DNA of 64,000 nt from Cardinalis cardinalis (lineage: Eukaryota; Chordata; Aves; Passeriformes; Cardinalidae), in the NCBI GenBank assembly GCA_014549065.1, contig JACDOX010000067.1, positions 3,274,370 to 3,338,369 of the forward strand, read 5' to 3'. Position numbers and translations under genes: made by a program. The notes beneath the pieces were generated by a model. That model did not search any database. It was not told the DNA's origin and saw nothing but the letters and a program-made list of their open reading frames with translations. This document shows positions 10,434 to 24,700 of the stretch, piece after piece (within the stretch, counting starts at the first letter, position 1; each line of letters opens with the position of its first letter).

Positions 10434-10559
10434 CAATGCAGTTTTTCCCAGTTGAGTCTACTTCATATCCAGGGTCACAATAACATTTGTATGTTCCATG
10501 CAGGTTCTCACACCTTCCATTTGGACAGAGATCAGGATCCAATAAGCACTCATTAATAT
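10434..10559 (-). CDS. FBN1: FBN1 exon 18, cbEGF7
   Basis: A 126-base phase 1-1 exon. The frame reads DINECLLDPDLCPNGRCEN and continues HGTYKCYCDPGYEVDSTGK with an NCI ending. Six cysteines and calcium ligands are intact; it is clearly orthologous to human cbEGF7 (DINECALDPDICPNGICEN). The acceptor is CTTTAG and the donor is G|GTATGA. The donor is followed within about a dozen bases by CR1-like sequence (see findings). Confidence 0.96.
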
Positions 10560-11443
10560 CTAAAGGTAAAAAACCACAAACATCAGAGCAGCAGTTGTTG
10601 AGGGCTTGTAGGGGTTAATTCTCCAAACTAGAAAAAGACAGTTTCAATATCATTTAACATTGGCAANTCCATATTTATAATTATGTCGTTCTGATTGGAA
10701 AATTCACACCTAAATATTCACACTCAAGGGAAACAAACTTCTCTTGATCATTGATTTATCTTTAGCCCATGGTCATTTAGGAAACCTTCAACTGAAGGGA
10801 AGAACTGGGATATTAAACTGGAGATCAGAGATTAGATTTAGAGAGGCCCATGTATTAATACTCCCCATATCTCTTGATTTATAGCATTTCCAGATGGCAT
10901 CACTTGCCAAAGCATTAATATCCCTCCTTTCTGAGTGCTTTTCCCTATCTACTGCCAGAAAATCTACTAGTGAGCATTGGCTGATTTAAGAGTTTGCAGT
11001 TTCACAGTTCTANGACTACAAAGCTTTCATTGTAATAATTCCCTTCTTCTCTACAGTTAAACAAACTCTGGCCTGTTTTGACAGATGAAAACATGAGTAA
11101 GCTCAATGTTCAATATGGCTTCAATGTTCAATCTTCAGGATGATTTCACCTGAAATATCCAAATATGACTTANATATAAAGTCATGTAGGTAATGACACT
11201 TCTCATAAATTTGTCATTATTTTATAATGACAGTTACATACACTCCATGATGTAAACCAGAGGCCCCACTGGTGAAATGGCATGATCCTGAAACTCCATG
11301 CTCCATTCNTTTCACCCTAAACCTGTCTCCCATTCTCTTCTGTCACCATCCCCACCAGCACAGCTAACAAATTAAGGATATCAAGGTAACACTTTCAGAC
11401 AAAAGTGCTATATATAAATTTAAATAACATTAGGTGATCTTAC
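10560..11443 (-). other. FBN1: FBN1 intron 17 (884 bp)
   Basis: Donor GTAAGA and acceptor CTTTAG. No gene or repeat was recognised. Confidence 0.9.
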
Positions 11444-11497
11444 CATTTCCTCCTGCATTCATGCCAGTTCCGCTGCTACACAGAGCCTGATATTCAG
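11444..11497 (-). CDS. FBN1: FBN1 exon 17, end of TB2 (54 bp)
   Basis: A 54-base micro-exon not visible as a long open frame. After acceptor TTTTTACAG it reads AEYQALCSSGTGMNAGGN, completing the first codon with G from exon 16. It carries the eighth cysteine of TB2 and the linker to cbEGF7. The human exon has the same length and reads AEYQALCSSGPGMTSAGS. The donor is G|GTAAGA. Confidence 0.95.
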
Positions 11498-12720
11498 CTG
11501 TAAAAATTATTAAAAAACTTATAGGAATATTCTTTCTTAGCTCATTGCTTTCAGCATCACCATTGACAGTATGGCAATTAATTATTCGAAAGAAGTAACA
11601 TGCCTTCCAATTCTTCTGAAAACATTAATAACCTCACAGTACTCTGAACCTGTGAAGCATTTTAGCAGATTCAGGGTCTGAATCTGCTTATGAAGATGGA
11701 TGAGTAAGAACCTCACATGATGAACTGTGGCATTTAAGAACAGACATAAACTTCATGCTGGTCCTCCTACACAAACGAACCATAACATATTCACAGCAAG
11801 ATTCTCCAGAACTTTATGCCCAAGTCCTTGCCCAAGGTGCATATTCAAAGAAATAGAACATTTTTTCCTATAAATCTGCCCTATATTTAACTCCATGTAG
11901 CAGGAGTGTCTTCATGAGTTCACAATAGATCAAGGATATCTTATNAAATGGTATAGTTTATGTGCAACAACAAATTTGCTGAATAACAAGAAACACATAA
12001 TAAACTGAAGTTTCAAACCAGCTCCCTGCAGTCAGTCACCTCCACAAAACCAAGGTCTCTTTAATTTACTGGCTTCACAGCAAGGACCATGTCAGCAGAG
12101 TCTTGTTGGAAGAATTTTCCTAAAACACTTCTTCCCATTGAAATCATTAGGATTGCTTTCTTGCCAGAGAGAAGTTATGTCCCAGACCACTTCACTAGGT
12201 GGGGATTTCAGTGACAGACTCAAGTATTTGCAAGAAACGGAACTGGACATTCGTCTGTGCATTGACCATCCAAAGGCAAGGTGCTGAATAAGCTACTTCA
12301 GTTAACTTGAAGNATGTAGGAGTCATGCAGCAAACATGTGACTGGCAGGTATACCTTGTAGATTTGAACCTACAAATTAACCAAGTTTTTTCCACTAATA
12401 ACATGGGTTAAAATTTATATTCNTTGTTATCTACATCTACCAAAATACCGTTTGTTATCTGAAAAAGTCCTCTTTGTTTTTAAGGTGCATATCAAATCTG
12501 GAGCCAGATATTGTAATTTACTGTTGCTTAAAAAAATTATCTCCTGTAGTCTTAAAACATATAAAAATAAAAGATTGCTCAAAATATGTAACGTATTATA
12601 CAACAATTTAATCTCCTGATTTAAGTTGCAATGTTAAAANAAAACTTTCTTCTACCTTTCTAGAAATAGTGTATGAACAGAATNTATAAATGAGAAGATT
12701 TACAAGTGAACATGGCATAC
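11498..12720 (-). other. FBN1: FBN1 intron 16 (1223 bp)
   Basis: Donor GTATGC and acceptor TTTTTACAG; it splits TB2. No gene or repeat was recognised. Confidence 0.9.
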
Positions 12721-12873
12721 CTGAGTTTTGTGCTGGACAGGGCTGGCAAGGCTCTCCAAAGGCATAGTCAGTGCTGGCACAGCAGCATTCTGACTTTGTA
12801 ACTGCACCCGTTAATGGTCTCACACATTGTCCTCTCTTNTAGCCACCATAGCATGTGCTCCGCATATGTGTAT
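12721..12873 (-). CDS. FBN1: FBN1 exon 16, main part of TB2
   Basis: A 153-base exon after acceptor CCCCAG. The frame reads DTHMRSTCYGG, then a Tyr codon with an N at its third base (12839), then KRGQCVRPLTGAVTKSECCC and a FGEPCQPCPAQNS ending. Seven of the eight TB cysteines are here, including the triple; exon 17 supplies the last. It is nearly identical to human. The N would formally allow a stop codon (TAN), but Tyr is conserved and TAC or TAT is the sensible reading. Confidence 0.96.
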
Positions 12874-13778
12874 CTGGGGGAAGAAATCTCTCTTAATCCT
12901 GCCATAGCCAACTATCCTGCCATAAATTATAGCAAGCATGAAATGTAGCTCGGGTGTCATAAACACCATAAAATAGCTGTCAAAACAAAGTCTCTTTCAC
13001 TATNTCCCTCTGCTTTCCAGCCACCTGTATGCACCCCTCTACCAGGGACAAGAAATTTTTCTTCCTCACACTCCCAAGAATTAAGGAATACAAACAGTCA
13101 CTGTATTTAATGACTTAACATGCATTGGTGAACGACTAGGGAAACAATTAATTCTTAACCTTGAACTAGTGAGAAGCTGTGGGGAAAATGAACAAAGTCT
13201 TTGCTCTTTCTTTGCTTGTAAAAAACCCAAGGAAAAGTCATTAAGGCTATTCTGGTACGTAAGACTTGATATGTTTATGTTTTCAGGTCCAGGGGTGATT
13301 TTTCTCTTTCTTTAAGAACTGGCCCATAAACAGCTTCCATGCATATTAGTATTTTATAATCAACACTGAGCTTGTACAGAAATGGGCAGAAAATTGGGTA
13401 CATCCCATGTTAAAAAGACGTGACAGAGTAATTACATTTTTAAGCTTAGTGACAAATTAAGAATTTTACATTGACAGAAACCAGGCAAATTCTCACCTAC
13501 TCAAAACTGATAGAGCAATACTCACCCCTACTTTGTATAGTCTACCTGATCGTGTGATTTAACCCACACTTTTTTTCTCTTTGAATAAAAAAGAAATGAA
13601 AACAGAGCAAAATGGGCTACTACAGTAAACATTACAGAGCTATTATTATCCACTATAACTACTACCCACCATATTCCTTGAAAAAATGGTAAATTCTACA
13701 TTCAAACTTGATCTGTTCATCAGACTAGCACTAATATCTTAACTTTGGTTAACTGTGACTCCATTAAGTTTGTCTTAC
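12874..13778 (-). other. FBN1: FBN1 intron 15 (905 bp)
   Basis: Donor GTAAGA and acceptor CCCCAG. Nothing was recognised. Confidence 0.9.
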
Positions 13779-13901
13779 CAACACAGACACGTCCATCCAG
13801 TCCTACTGCAAGGCCAGGGAAGCATTCACATCTGAAAGAGCCATCAGTGTTCACACAGCGCCCGTTCATGCATATTCCATCTGTCTCACACTCATTGATG
13901 T
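13779..13901 (-). CDS. FBN1: FBN1 exon 15, cbEGF6
   Basis: A 123-base phase 1-1 exon. It reads DINECETDGICMNGRCVNT, then CFPGLAVGLDGRVCV, almost the same as human (Asp for Pro near the start). Six cysteines and calcium ligands are intact. The acceptor is CCAACAG and the donor is a good GTAAGA. It is the last of four consecutive cbEGF modules before TB2. Confidence 0.97.
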
Positions 13902-16900
13902 CTGTTGGAGAACAGAATGAGCTTTATTAGAAGTTAAACTGCATAGTTTTCGATGCCTGGCTGAAACTTGCATTTGTGCAGCTTATTTTCACTATATCCT
14001 ATAGAAAAATATCAAGGGTAAATGGAAAGTAGTTCAAGTAAAGAGTTTGTTAGGAATAATGATGAATTCGTTCTTTGAAATAGAATAGGAAAAGGCCAAA
14101 TTCAGGAGAAATAAACAGAACAAAATTATTTTGCTCTCCTTGGAGAATAAAATGGACTACATTTTCCTGACTTGTTCCCAAGAGGTACATGTTCTGATTT
14201 AAGGGTCATTCAGGCAAAATCATAATTGGAGGAAGGAGGAAACTGCGGCTGCTGAGACAAAGGACTTGTGTAGTATATAACAGGACATTCCCTTCCCCTA
14301 TTAAGAGTTTATGCTGTAAGAAATCAGTCCAAATAGCAAATTGAATCTTTCACCCCCCGACAAGGTGCCTTCACAGGGCCACCAAAGCATTTCCTTTCCT
14401 CCTGCTGCACATCTGAATCAGCCCCNGCTGCAGTCCCTGTCTCTCTGGTGATCTGCATCACAACTGGGTTTTCCTACCGGATGCTCATTACAGCCCATTT
14501 TAAAAACTTTCAATGAACAGAGTGCACTCCAGCTTTGAAAGGAATTCATTAATGATTTGAGCCCTGCCCAAGCCACCATCTTTGTCCAACAATGGCACAT
14601 TGGACAATAAGGCCCATAGCAATGAAATACAGGAATTAAAATTTATAATATTAAACTATCACATGGAGTTGTTAAAATATATATAGGCTGTGTATCCTGA
14701 TAATAGTAAGATCATTCTCTAGATGCAGAGAGAACACTATCATTTTAGAAATNATAAAGAAAATTAGTGTTATAAATATTGTTTGGATATATAACCTTTA
14801 TAAAATAATCACTCCATAAGAATTCGCCATACTATATACAAGAGACAGTGTGTATGACAATTTCCTTTTTTCTGACCTTAAAAGGGCAAATTGAGAGTGA
14901 AACACCTCTGTGTTTTACTTAGTTTGTGTTGTTTGGCATTAAAAATGGCTTGTATGATCCAAGANTCCTTCTTCAAACTGCATTTTAAAATAAAAGCTAT
15001 ATTTAAGTACATGGGCTCAAATAATTTTTACTTCATCCTAAAATCTTTTGTTCTGCTAAGACAAATCTTAGATGTTTTTCTCACTTTAAATTTAGTCCCT
15101 ACTCAGTGCAGGTAAAAACGGAGTTGGGATTTAAAATAAGCCCATGCTATTTAATGGTGTAGATCGCTATTTTGGTGAACAACACTGAACTCCTGTAACG
15201 GATTCTCCTACAAGCAAAAAACAAAAAGAAAAAAGCTTTCCTTTTAAAAGGTTATTTCTAGAAACAGAAAGGCCAAATTACTTCTTTCCCATTTCCTGTA
15301 GTTCATTAAAAAAAAAAAGGATTTGTAACCTAGTAAAGGGAGAAATGTGTCATCTATTTTCTTTTGTACTGATTTAAGAATGTGTTGGAAATACCACGAT
15401 AGCATTTTTTAAAGGTAAAGTGGGTCACTTAAAATGGTGCAAGTCAGCTGAAAACCTGGCTCCTGTAAAGATGGGTAAAAACCTCTGCTTTTACCAGGCC
15501 TTAGATTCCACAGAGTAAATCAACTTCACCCACAGGAATAAAGTCCAAATTTCTAACCTTGAGAATGCTCCACTGTCTTCTGTGGTAAAAATCACCATTT
15601 GGATGACTTAAAATATATTCAACCTGGTTCTTGAAACCCAACTAATGGATTAATTCTCCATGTTCAGTAAGTTTAGCCTTTTCTGCTTAGCTTGCTTAGT
15701 AGTGCTAGCTGGATACACAAAATCCTCTAATTTTAAGCAGGAACAATTTAATCAGACTACTAAACTACCATTTTCAATTGTCTTGCAATGAATTTTAATT
15801 TGGGGAATTCCTGCTGATCTAAAGATTAAACAATGTATAGAATAGAAATAATGCTTCAAACTTCTGCATGCCTGATATGTGTTTCTGAAAAATCAAGCAA
15901 ATCATTATTGAAAGAAGCTAATGGTGAATAAATTTAGCATGTCTTGTATTTCAGGGAATATACAAGACTGTGGTGTAACATTATTTTTTGGCATGTTATT
16001 TCAGAAAGGCTAAGTGGAATTTTTTACCAGACAGCCAAGCGTATGCCCTGTACTTATATTTAAATTCCAGCTTTATGGAACTAAGTGTTAATTGCATTAT
16101 CCTCATCTTTGGGTTAGAAGANCTTCCTAACAGCTGAAAACTCAGCTCGGAGGACATCAAACAAGACAGTTATAGAAGCAATGAGTTGCACTCTTCCATT
16201 CCTTTGTCGGTCCCCTNGTTCTGCAAAAACACACATGCAATTCTCTATCAAAACTGCTCAGGCAGGAAATGAATTTGCTGCAGAAACGTCCATTTGTGCA
16301 AACACTCCTTGCACATCTAAGCATGACCCTAGAGTTTTNTAGCAATGAGGAACAAAGACACATGGACCTCCTCCTNGCTTGCTCCAAAGATCACTTATTG
16401 CAACAAACCAAGCCTTTTTATGCTCTAAACTTCACCCAAACAGGCACACACTGGCTGCCTGCCACTGCAGTGTGGCTGTTCACGTGTTCTTTTACCCAAT
16501 GATGCTCTCCGATCCCATGGTGTCCATGTCTCACCAACCAACCACTGCCTCACACACAAGGCANCCACACGCCAGCCAGGCAACCCCATCTCTGGTTATA
16601 TGACCNGTTCTTTACCTCACTCTTAGCTGAACCTTTCCCAGAGTGCTTTCTGTTGCTCACCAGAAGGGAACAGGATTTCTTATCTTCCCCTTCTTTGTTC
16701 AATCAATAAAAACAACTGTGCCACTGACAAAGAGACCCACAGCATAGAAAAACAAAAAGACAGTGTCCAATGTACCCAGGAAGAGAGTTGCTTTTCTGCA
16801 TTTGGAAATAAATGGCTACTGTTCCAAAGTTCACATGGCCTGGGCTCAGGGGCTGTGCCGTTCAGGCAGGAGAGAGTCCACTGGCTGGAAATGCTGACTT

Positions 16901-19385
16901 TGACATTACTGAATGTCCTTCTGGAAGCATGGAGCAGGGAATAACTGAAGAAAGTCAGCAGGGACATAACAATATGATGGTGAGTGCAGTGAGACACAAG
17001 GCCTCTATTGGCAAGCTGCCTCTGCAAGCTTTCNGGCACAGCCATGTTCCTGGCAGCCCTACCCTGCTCCTGCTTTGGCCACAAGGGCTGGATGGTGATT
17101 AGTCCATTTTTCCTCTCACTGGGCTTTGTCTCGGAGGTGATCAATGTTTGTCCAGATGAGCAGGTGACCACTTTGGACCTGCTGGTGATAGAACACAGGT
17201 GTACCTTCTCCCTAGGTTAGTAAATCAGCTGGGCCTTGCCATTGCATACCCAATTGTGGATCTCTAAATAAAACTTTTGGAAATTGGTTCCACNCACACA
17301 GATCCTCAGAGAAGTATTGCTCTGCTAGGGACCAAAACTGATGATCTGCATTCATAAAATTTAGTGTAAATATTGCATTATCTAAATGTTCTTGAGGAGC
17401 CATATTCCCTTTTTGTATTTTTTCATAACATGCACTTCTCTGACTATGAACAGTAAAACAATGCATCTAATAAAANAATAAGCACACACCAAACAAAAAT
17501 AAGCAAGGTAATACATCATCAACTGCCTATATACTTTACCATCACCCAGGGTCTGCANCCACTGGGGAGCCCATTTCACAGTGAGAACCTGAAGGACCTT
17601 TCCCAGGAAANGTTTCCAAGTTTACCTTGAAAAGGGGGTCCAGCTATTAGAGGACCATATCAGCAAGCCAAAGTGACTTGATAACATTTTTAGTGCAGAA
17701 ACACCTNAGTCTGTTGGTAGACTTCCTGACCAGCGAGGACCAGGGCTTGGCCAGAGCCTAGGCCTTGACAGGAAGGGTTTCCCTAAAATATCTTTCAAGC
17801 AAACCTCTATCTCTATCAGTTGGGAAAGTTTCTTAAAATAAGACATTTCTTGCAGACAAGTAGCTAAATAATCAATGGTAACATGAACAACCTACGAACA
17901 ACCAAAGGAATGAATATACATAATATCTAATAACTATCTTACAGCTAAATCCCTTTACAAAACTCAATATATTAACATTATGATATAAATAACATATTCA
18001 GAATCACTAATCATATTACCTGCTGAAGACCTGGGAATTGTTTTATGATACTTTGGGCAAATGGAAGAAAGGAGACAAATATGAAGAAGGTAAAAAGTGT
18101 AATTTGCGTGTCCAGGTTTCAAAATCTGGTTTGATTTTGACCAATAACAACTTTAACATGTAATAAATGTTTGCATGCTCATTCATAAAAAACAAGGCTT
18201 AGCGTAAGTGCAAAAAGCAGTGGGAGAAATCCTTCTTTTTACTATAAGATTTGTTCCAACTTTCAGTAGGAATCACTTGAGTTCTCTGCAATTTTGGATA
18301 ATTGCCAAATATTCCTCCATTGATGCAGAGAAGTAACATTTCTCTAGGGCCAGAAACCCCTTTTTGACANTATCCATACTCCTAGTCAGGAGGCACATGA
18401 CAGAGGCTGAACATCATTGTGTTTTAAGTAGTTAGAGTTAGTTTAAGTAGAAGATGGTAGAGTTACCATCTTCTTGGGTGGCATTTCAGGGCACAGACTG
18501 ATGTAATTTAAAAAAAAATTTAAAAAAATACCAAAAGATACTCAAGGCAAAAATCAAGAGAAGCATTTAGGCTTGGCTGAGCTTCCATCCATGAATCAAA
18601 TCCCTGTTAATGACACAGAGAGCAGCCAGTGATCTCTGGGAACACAACTGGCTGATGCGCCATGGCCTGATGGGTATTGAAGTCTCACTGACATCCCACA
18701 CATAGACCAGCTGGAAAACAAGCTTTAGCCAAGCACATCCCACATGGAAATCAGGTAAGAATTGAAATAAATGCCATTGCTCTAAGTGTGTGAAGGCTGC
18801 AGCCAACACAGCCAGCAGCTGTTAAGCTAAGGAGGCACTTCTGTGGTAATGCACAATAGTTCATTTGCACCCATGCAGCAAATAGAAAAGACAATCTTCC
18901 TGTGTGCTCATGTCTGCATCTTGGTCGCACCAAGTGCTGGGCACTTCTCAGAGATGCTGTATTGTCTAGGAGCATCCAGACAGGAATGGGAGAAAAGCCC
19001 AAAAAATGCAANAAGCCAGGATGTTTGGGTGGCCAAAGGCAGAATAGTTTCAAAGGCCAAACACAAAATGTAAGATACACTGGAACCAATCTGCAGAAGA
19101 CACCATAGGAAAAAAAAACCCCAGAATTTAAGTAGGTCAGATCATGCAGTTCTCGTTCAAAGAATATTTCCCACTGGCTGGTTGGGGCAGTTGCTCAACA
19201 ATGTGGAGAAGACTGAGTACTGTCTTGCACAATGACAANTAATTCCAGCTGATTAAAAAAGCATACCTGCTGAGAACTCTGCCCCATACCTCTTGTTCCC
19301 AAGAATCACAAAAAAGGCTATTCTTGAAGCTACACAGAGAGACAAGACTGACNAGTTTTGAGAACCCATAATTTCTTGTGCTCAC
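13902..19385 (-). other. FBN1: FBN1 intron 14 (5484 bp)
   Basis: Donor GTGAGC and acceptor CCAACAG. The middle (about 16140-17860) is richer in GC than its flanks and contains chance open frames on both strands, the longest 163 codons at 16680-17171 on the minus strand; none resembles a known protein. It may be an unrecognised interspersed repeat. Confidence 0.88.
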
Positions 19386-19508
19386 CTGTGCAATAGCGTC
19401 CATCAGATGCTAACTGGAACCCTGGTTTACAAATGCATTTAAAACTGCCATCTTCATTGATGCACATCCCATTGAGGCAAATGTTCCTGATGCTGCATTC
19501 ATCCATAT
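19386..19508 (-). CDS. FBN1: FBN1 exon 14, cbEGF5
   Basis: A 123-base phase 1-1 exon. It reads DMDECSIRNICLNGMC and then GSFKCICKPGFQLASDGRYC, identical to human fibrillin-1 over nearly its whole length. This is one of the strongest pieces of evidence for FBN1 rather than FBN2 or FBN3. Six cysteines and calcium ligands are intact. The donor is GTGAGC. Confidence 0.98.
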
Positions 19509-21632
19509 CTGAAAANATAGACAATAGACATAATGCTCATAATGTTTAAGCATAAGAACTGTTACTGGTTATATTCAAAAAATACACCTTAATTTTTTTC
19601 TTGGTTGTCAGAGCTATAATGATAATCAGAAACATATGATGGGACACACTGCACTGTCCTAGAGGATGTGTCAAAGCCATGCCTCCATTTTTCATAATGA
19701 ATCATTAACATAAAAAGGAATGAATCCAAAAAAAGCAAAGAGAACAAAAAAAGAATGAGAAACTGGACAGCTTAAGAACTTCCACTTAGTAAAAGTCATC
19801 AAGAAGTGAGAAGGCATGTAATTAAAGAGGGTTTGACATCTTAATCTAAATAGAAGCTAGGCCTGAAGCAGCCTCCTGTTTGGAATGTAAATACAATTTT
19901 ATGTTACTAAGAAGACCTGAAGGGAGAGGAGAGAACATTTGGGTTTGGAGTGAGAACTTTTATAACCTCCACTGGACAAGTCTAAGATTTATGATATGGG
20001 AGAGTTCCCAGCACTGTGCTCAAGCATTAATTCTATGGCACTGTCGTCCTCAACTTCCATCTAAAATAAAACTTGCCCCCTTCCTGCATTCAGCGTGACA
20101 GGCCATACAGGAGGGTACTTACTAATTACAGCTTCATGAAAGCATTATTCANCCTCTGACCTAATGGGATATCATGGAGGATTCAAAAAGGGAAAGGTAG
20201 AGGTCTCAGACACTGTTATTCTGAGCCCTGCACAGTTACTCACAAAACGGGAAAGGAAAAAAAAAAAGGCAAGTACAGAGAATTCTGTTCTTGATTTGAG
20301 TAAGCTTTTATATCCTCTCAGTCTTTACTTCGTCCTGGCACAGATGAAATCAGTTTTGGATGTTAGATCCAAAAAAATCAGTAGTATTTACCAGTTTCAT
20401 CTAAAGAACTACACACAGTTACATTAAGGTATGGCACAATGCCATGGTCTTTACTGATTAGTGTGTGTGCATACAACTCAATGCATTACAATGCCAGAGA
20501 TGAAACTGTTTCATAAGTGGATGCAACAGACATTCTGGCAGCACATGCAATGGAATTAAAAATGTTTTACCAGACTGCCGATGTCCTGGTTTTTATTACT
20601 ATTAGCACATGGTATTTGGTGGGAAAGGAAGAAATCAGAATAGAGAGTTTTTCCCCCAAATAGTCTAATTTCCAAATATATTTAGTCAATGTACTTCCAT
20701 AATAAGATATTTTAAAAGCAGCTTCTGGTGCTAAACTGCATCTAAAAAAGAGTCAGGAAAAATAGAGTCTTAAAATGTCTGTCTCTACCAAGGATTAACA
20801 GAATCACTACTAGCACATAAAATCACTGGATCATAATGACATTACAATATATTCAGAATCGTGCTATTTTCCTTAATATTGCAGCTGTCTTGGACAGAAA
20901 TTACACTTCTAGACATAGTGTGTTTTCTTTTTACTTACAGGCTAAGTCAGACAAAAATAATTTATGATTTTTTTTTTTTAAATCGTGTATCTATCCCAAC
21001 CAGGAATTTTGGCATTAAGTCTTTGAGCTGAATCACTGAGATAATATTCTGCCAAAAATGTTTCTAAGAACAGCGCTTGAAATTCTTTTAACGTATGAAT
21101 AGATCATTGGGAACCCTCCCAAAGACCTTGGGAAGCATGATAAAGAACATTCTTCTTTTCTTCCCCTTTACTAAAGGTCTGGGAGGTAGGAACACATCAA
21201 TTATGTTTACAAATTTTTGTTAAAACAATTTTTATAGGTCAGACCAGCCTGCATCTACACAAACCACATTGCTAGTCACCCAGTAAGATCCCATAAAGCA
21301 TGCTGTTAAGCACACAGTAAAATCAGGCAGCATGTGACTTGTGCTATGTTTTAAAATNTACCACTCCCATCAAAGAAACTGCATTTTGTGATAGTGGTAT
21401 GTGCTATTTCTCCTGCTGGACAGACATCCCGTTGAGGATTGCCAAGCCAAGGCTCCAGAACTGGCTGCAAAAGACATTTTACTTGCCCTCCCAGATANAG
21501 TGAAAGGTATTTGGATATCTGACTCCTTGTTCCTTCCCTTCCCCCCACCAGGGGTCCTTTTCTTTTTCATTGATGTGAATAACCTCTTGCAACTGTAATT
21601 ACTGATATGGAATAACTTCAGAAAAGTCTTAC
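19509..21632 (-). other. FBN1: FBN1 intron 13 (2124 bp)
   Basis: Donor GTAAGA. AT-rich; no gene or repeat was recognised. Confidence 0.9.
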
Positions 21633-21758
21633 CTTCACAGTTTTTCCCATCAACTGCCACTTGAAAGCCAGCATTACACACGCAGTGAAAACTGCCATCT
21701 GTGTTTATGCATCGTCCATTATTACAGATACGACCNTTCTGTAAGCATTCATCGATGT
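21633..21758 (-). CDS. FBN1: FBN1 exon 13, cbEGF4
   Basis: A 126-base phase 1-1 exon reading DIDECLQ, then a codon AAN (N at 21736; Asn or Lys, human Asn), then GRICNNGRCINTDGSFHC and a DGKNCE ending. Six cysteines and the calcium consensus are complete. The acceptor is CTTTCAG and the donor is GTAAGA. Confidence 0.97.
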
Positions 21759-24700
21759 CTGAAAGTCAACCAGAAAGAAAAATAACATTTTGGGAAATTC
21801 TTTTTTATACCCAAGAGGAATTTTTCCCATTTGCCCTTCCCCCAGGTTTTTAAACCTCCATGGAAATTGTATTACCTGACAAATGATTTATTTTGATTTC
21901 CATTACTGACTGTTATGGAGGTGGAAAATGTTTGTCAGCTTGAAATTTCAAGTTGCTGTTAAAGAATTTCAGTGAACACTACCCTGCAGGTTTCTCAAAC
22001 AAGAATCACAATTTTTGTGGGTTTTNAAAATTTTTGCTCATCATTAAAATATTTTTACTGAATTTTAATTTAATTTAACAGTACCTAACTACTTAAGGAA
22101 ATATGTGGGAAAGCTTGTCTTTTGCTGCTCTTTGTAAGATAACAGGAAAGTTCAAGACTTTCCCACCTCAGAAGAATTTCTCCTGCCTACTTTGTATTTG
22201 AAACATCAGATCCTCTTTCCCTTCTCTCTGCGGGAGGTGCTTGGCAAGTGCTTTGGAGGACCTGAAGAGTGATATCACACGAGGCTGGCAGCTCTCCCTC
22301 TCCTCCAAAGGAGAGGAGAGGAGATGCTGAGACAGACTGTCTAGACATTTTTCAGATTGCTCAGTATTCTCCATCAAGGCCTGGACCATCTCCCAGAGAT
22401 TCCTGCACACAGGGGACTCAGCTCACAGAGCTCACAACCAGCCCAGGCAGACCTGTCTATTCTGCACCCACGCTTCCCAAATACCCTGGGGGTGCCCTTC
22501 CCAAGCCCTCTCTGTGGAAATGCATTGCTGCATTTCAGGAAGAAGTGGAGCACAGGGTGTGCTCCNAAATGCCTCTGCTCTCTGGACACTTAGGCCAGGG
22601 GAGCTGATGCCTCTAAAATTGTGAACCTATACTTGCCTTCTTAGCAGCATGGTAGTTCTGTGAAGANTCTAAGAAATCCCTGAAAAATCACTGTTTTGCA
22701 AGCAAGCAACCAAGCCAGCAGAGGCACGAGCTGCTCAGTGACCACTCACTGCAGCAGCAGCTTTCAGCCCTCCACCAAAAGTGTACAGGCTTGATAAACC
22801 TCATCTGATAAACAAGCATCATCAAGCAGCAATGCATTAATGTCAATTTCCTCTCTGCTCAGTCCCTTTTCACTCCACTTTTCCAGCCCTTGATTGCACC
22901 CGTGTCTGGCTCCAGGTACTCTGCCAGCTTTCTTCCTTAGGACAGGCAGAAATGCTACAGCATCTCAAGGCCTTTTAATGTTTGGAGCTCATCTATTTTT
23001 GTATTTTTATGCATCTGTTGCCATTTAAATGTGTTGAAAATTAATACTGAACCTCATTGTTCTTTACTTACACGCAGCTGATTAGAGCCCCACCACTAGT
23101 CCAACATAACCTCACCATTTTTTTCTCCTCAGAGAAACTTGCAAAACAAAGTAACCTTCTCAATGAAACATCCAAAATTGCTGTTATCTCCCTGTAAGAT
23201 CTGACCTCCACACGTCAGAAATGTTGAGCAGATTATAGTAAGCACTTAGCTGTTAAANCACACATTGGTAGCTAATCACAACAAAATTTCCTCTTTTTTN
23301 GAGGTCCATTTCATATCCTCTGTTCTGCAATTGAGAAGCATTTTTTTCAGATCATTAATCACAATGTGACTTTATTCACCTATGTCTCCAATTAAGATAT
23401 TAATTCAGCCAAGCTCCTATTGGAATTATAAGGGATCCTAAGACCAGATGAATCAGTAGCTTGCAATAAAGACTGCAATGTTTAGGCACCAATCAGAGTC
23501 ATCATGCAGAAAAAATCCTTCCCTAGAACCTCAGAGCAAGGAACAGATAAACATCTGGTCATTATGGAGACTTCGTTTTTCAAGAGCTTGAGAGACTTCA
23601 TAAGGAGCACATTTCCAAAAGCACATCAGCACAGACACATTTGTGCATGCAAAAAAATAAAATCTCTACATCCAAAGTAGTCATGCAAAGTAATTCTACA
23701 GCAAATGCTGATTTGACAGGCACCAGTGCTATATGTACACTTTGCCAAATGTACCCCACAAGCCTTTTTCTTTTCCTTACACTGGTCCTAAAAATTCCTT
23801 TAGAAAAACAAGATTCTGCACATCGAAGCATTTTCTGCTCTGGCTGTCAAGCAGGCACAGCTCCCATAGACTGCAAAGGAACTGCTAAGTGACCACACTT
23901 AAATGCCATTAAGCTACTGGGCTTCTGACAACCATGTGTTTGTGTAATGAATCAGTCAAATTAAAAGTGTGTGACAAAAATGACTCATGAGTAAATTCAT
24001 CACAGCTGAGACTCTCCTTCAGCGCTCCCTCAGCACCAGTCAGCTGAACTATGAAGATGCTTCCGCAACACGGCTGCTTGGCAGCAATTAGGTCAAACAC
24101 TCCCCAGCAACAGGCAGCAGTGCTGCTGGCTCTACATGTCTTCCTGGACCAGAGAGCAAGCTTCTCTACCACAAACACCTTTCTGATTCTCAAAAGGAAG
24201 GAAAGAAATGCACGCTAATACAGGTAACTTTCTTCTGGCTTTTTAGAAACTTTCTGTTTCAGACTGAGGGCATGCTCTGCACCCTGCACCCAGTGCAGAA
24301 AACAAAATACGAAGACAAGCTGTGACTGAGCATTCAAACATCCTGTTTCATTTAGATGCTTTATTTTTTATGGAATATCAAAGCAACCATTTATTCTTCT
24401 GCCAGAAATCTCTCATCATGCCTTAATTATAAAGGACTGCATCCATCTACCTTTACAGTTGAATCCCTACCCCANTTTGGGAGTCACAAAACCCTGACAG
24501 AGGATTGGCTGACTGCTGAGGAGCTATGTGGTCCCACTCCCATAGGAAGACAGGATGAAGACCATCAGGACTACAGTTGAGTCAGATCTTCAGAATAACT
24601 ATAATGAGGATTCTGAGGCTTCCCCATTTAGACTTCCCCTACTTTTTTTTTTCCCACTACTTTTCCATATCTAAGTTTTCATTGCTGTAATTTATGTTNA

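Noticed and set aside
16680..17171. A 163-codon open frame on the minus strand in intron 14
   Set aside because: The protein has no recognisable domain or repeat, includes an N codon, and lies inside an FBN1 intron with no splice context. It is probably a chance frame in a GC-richer patch.
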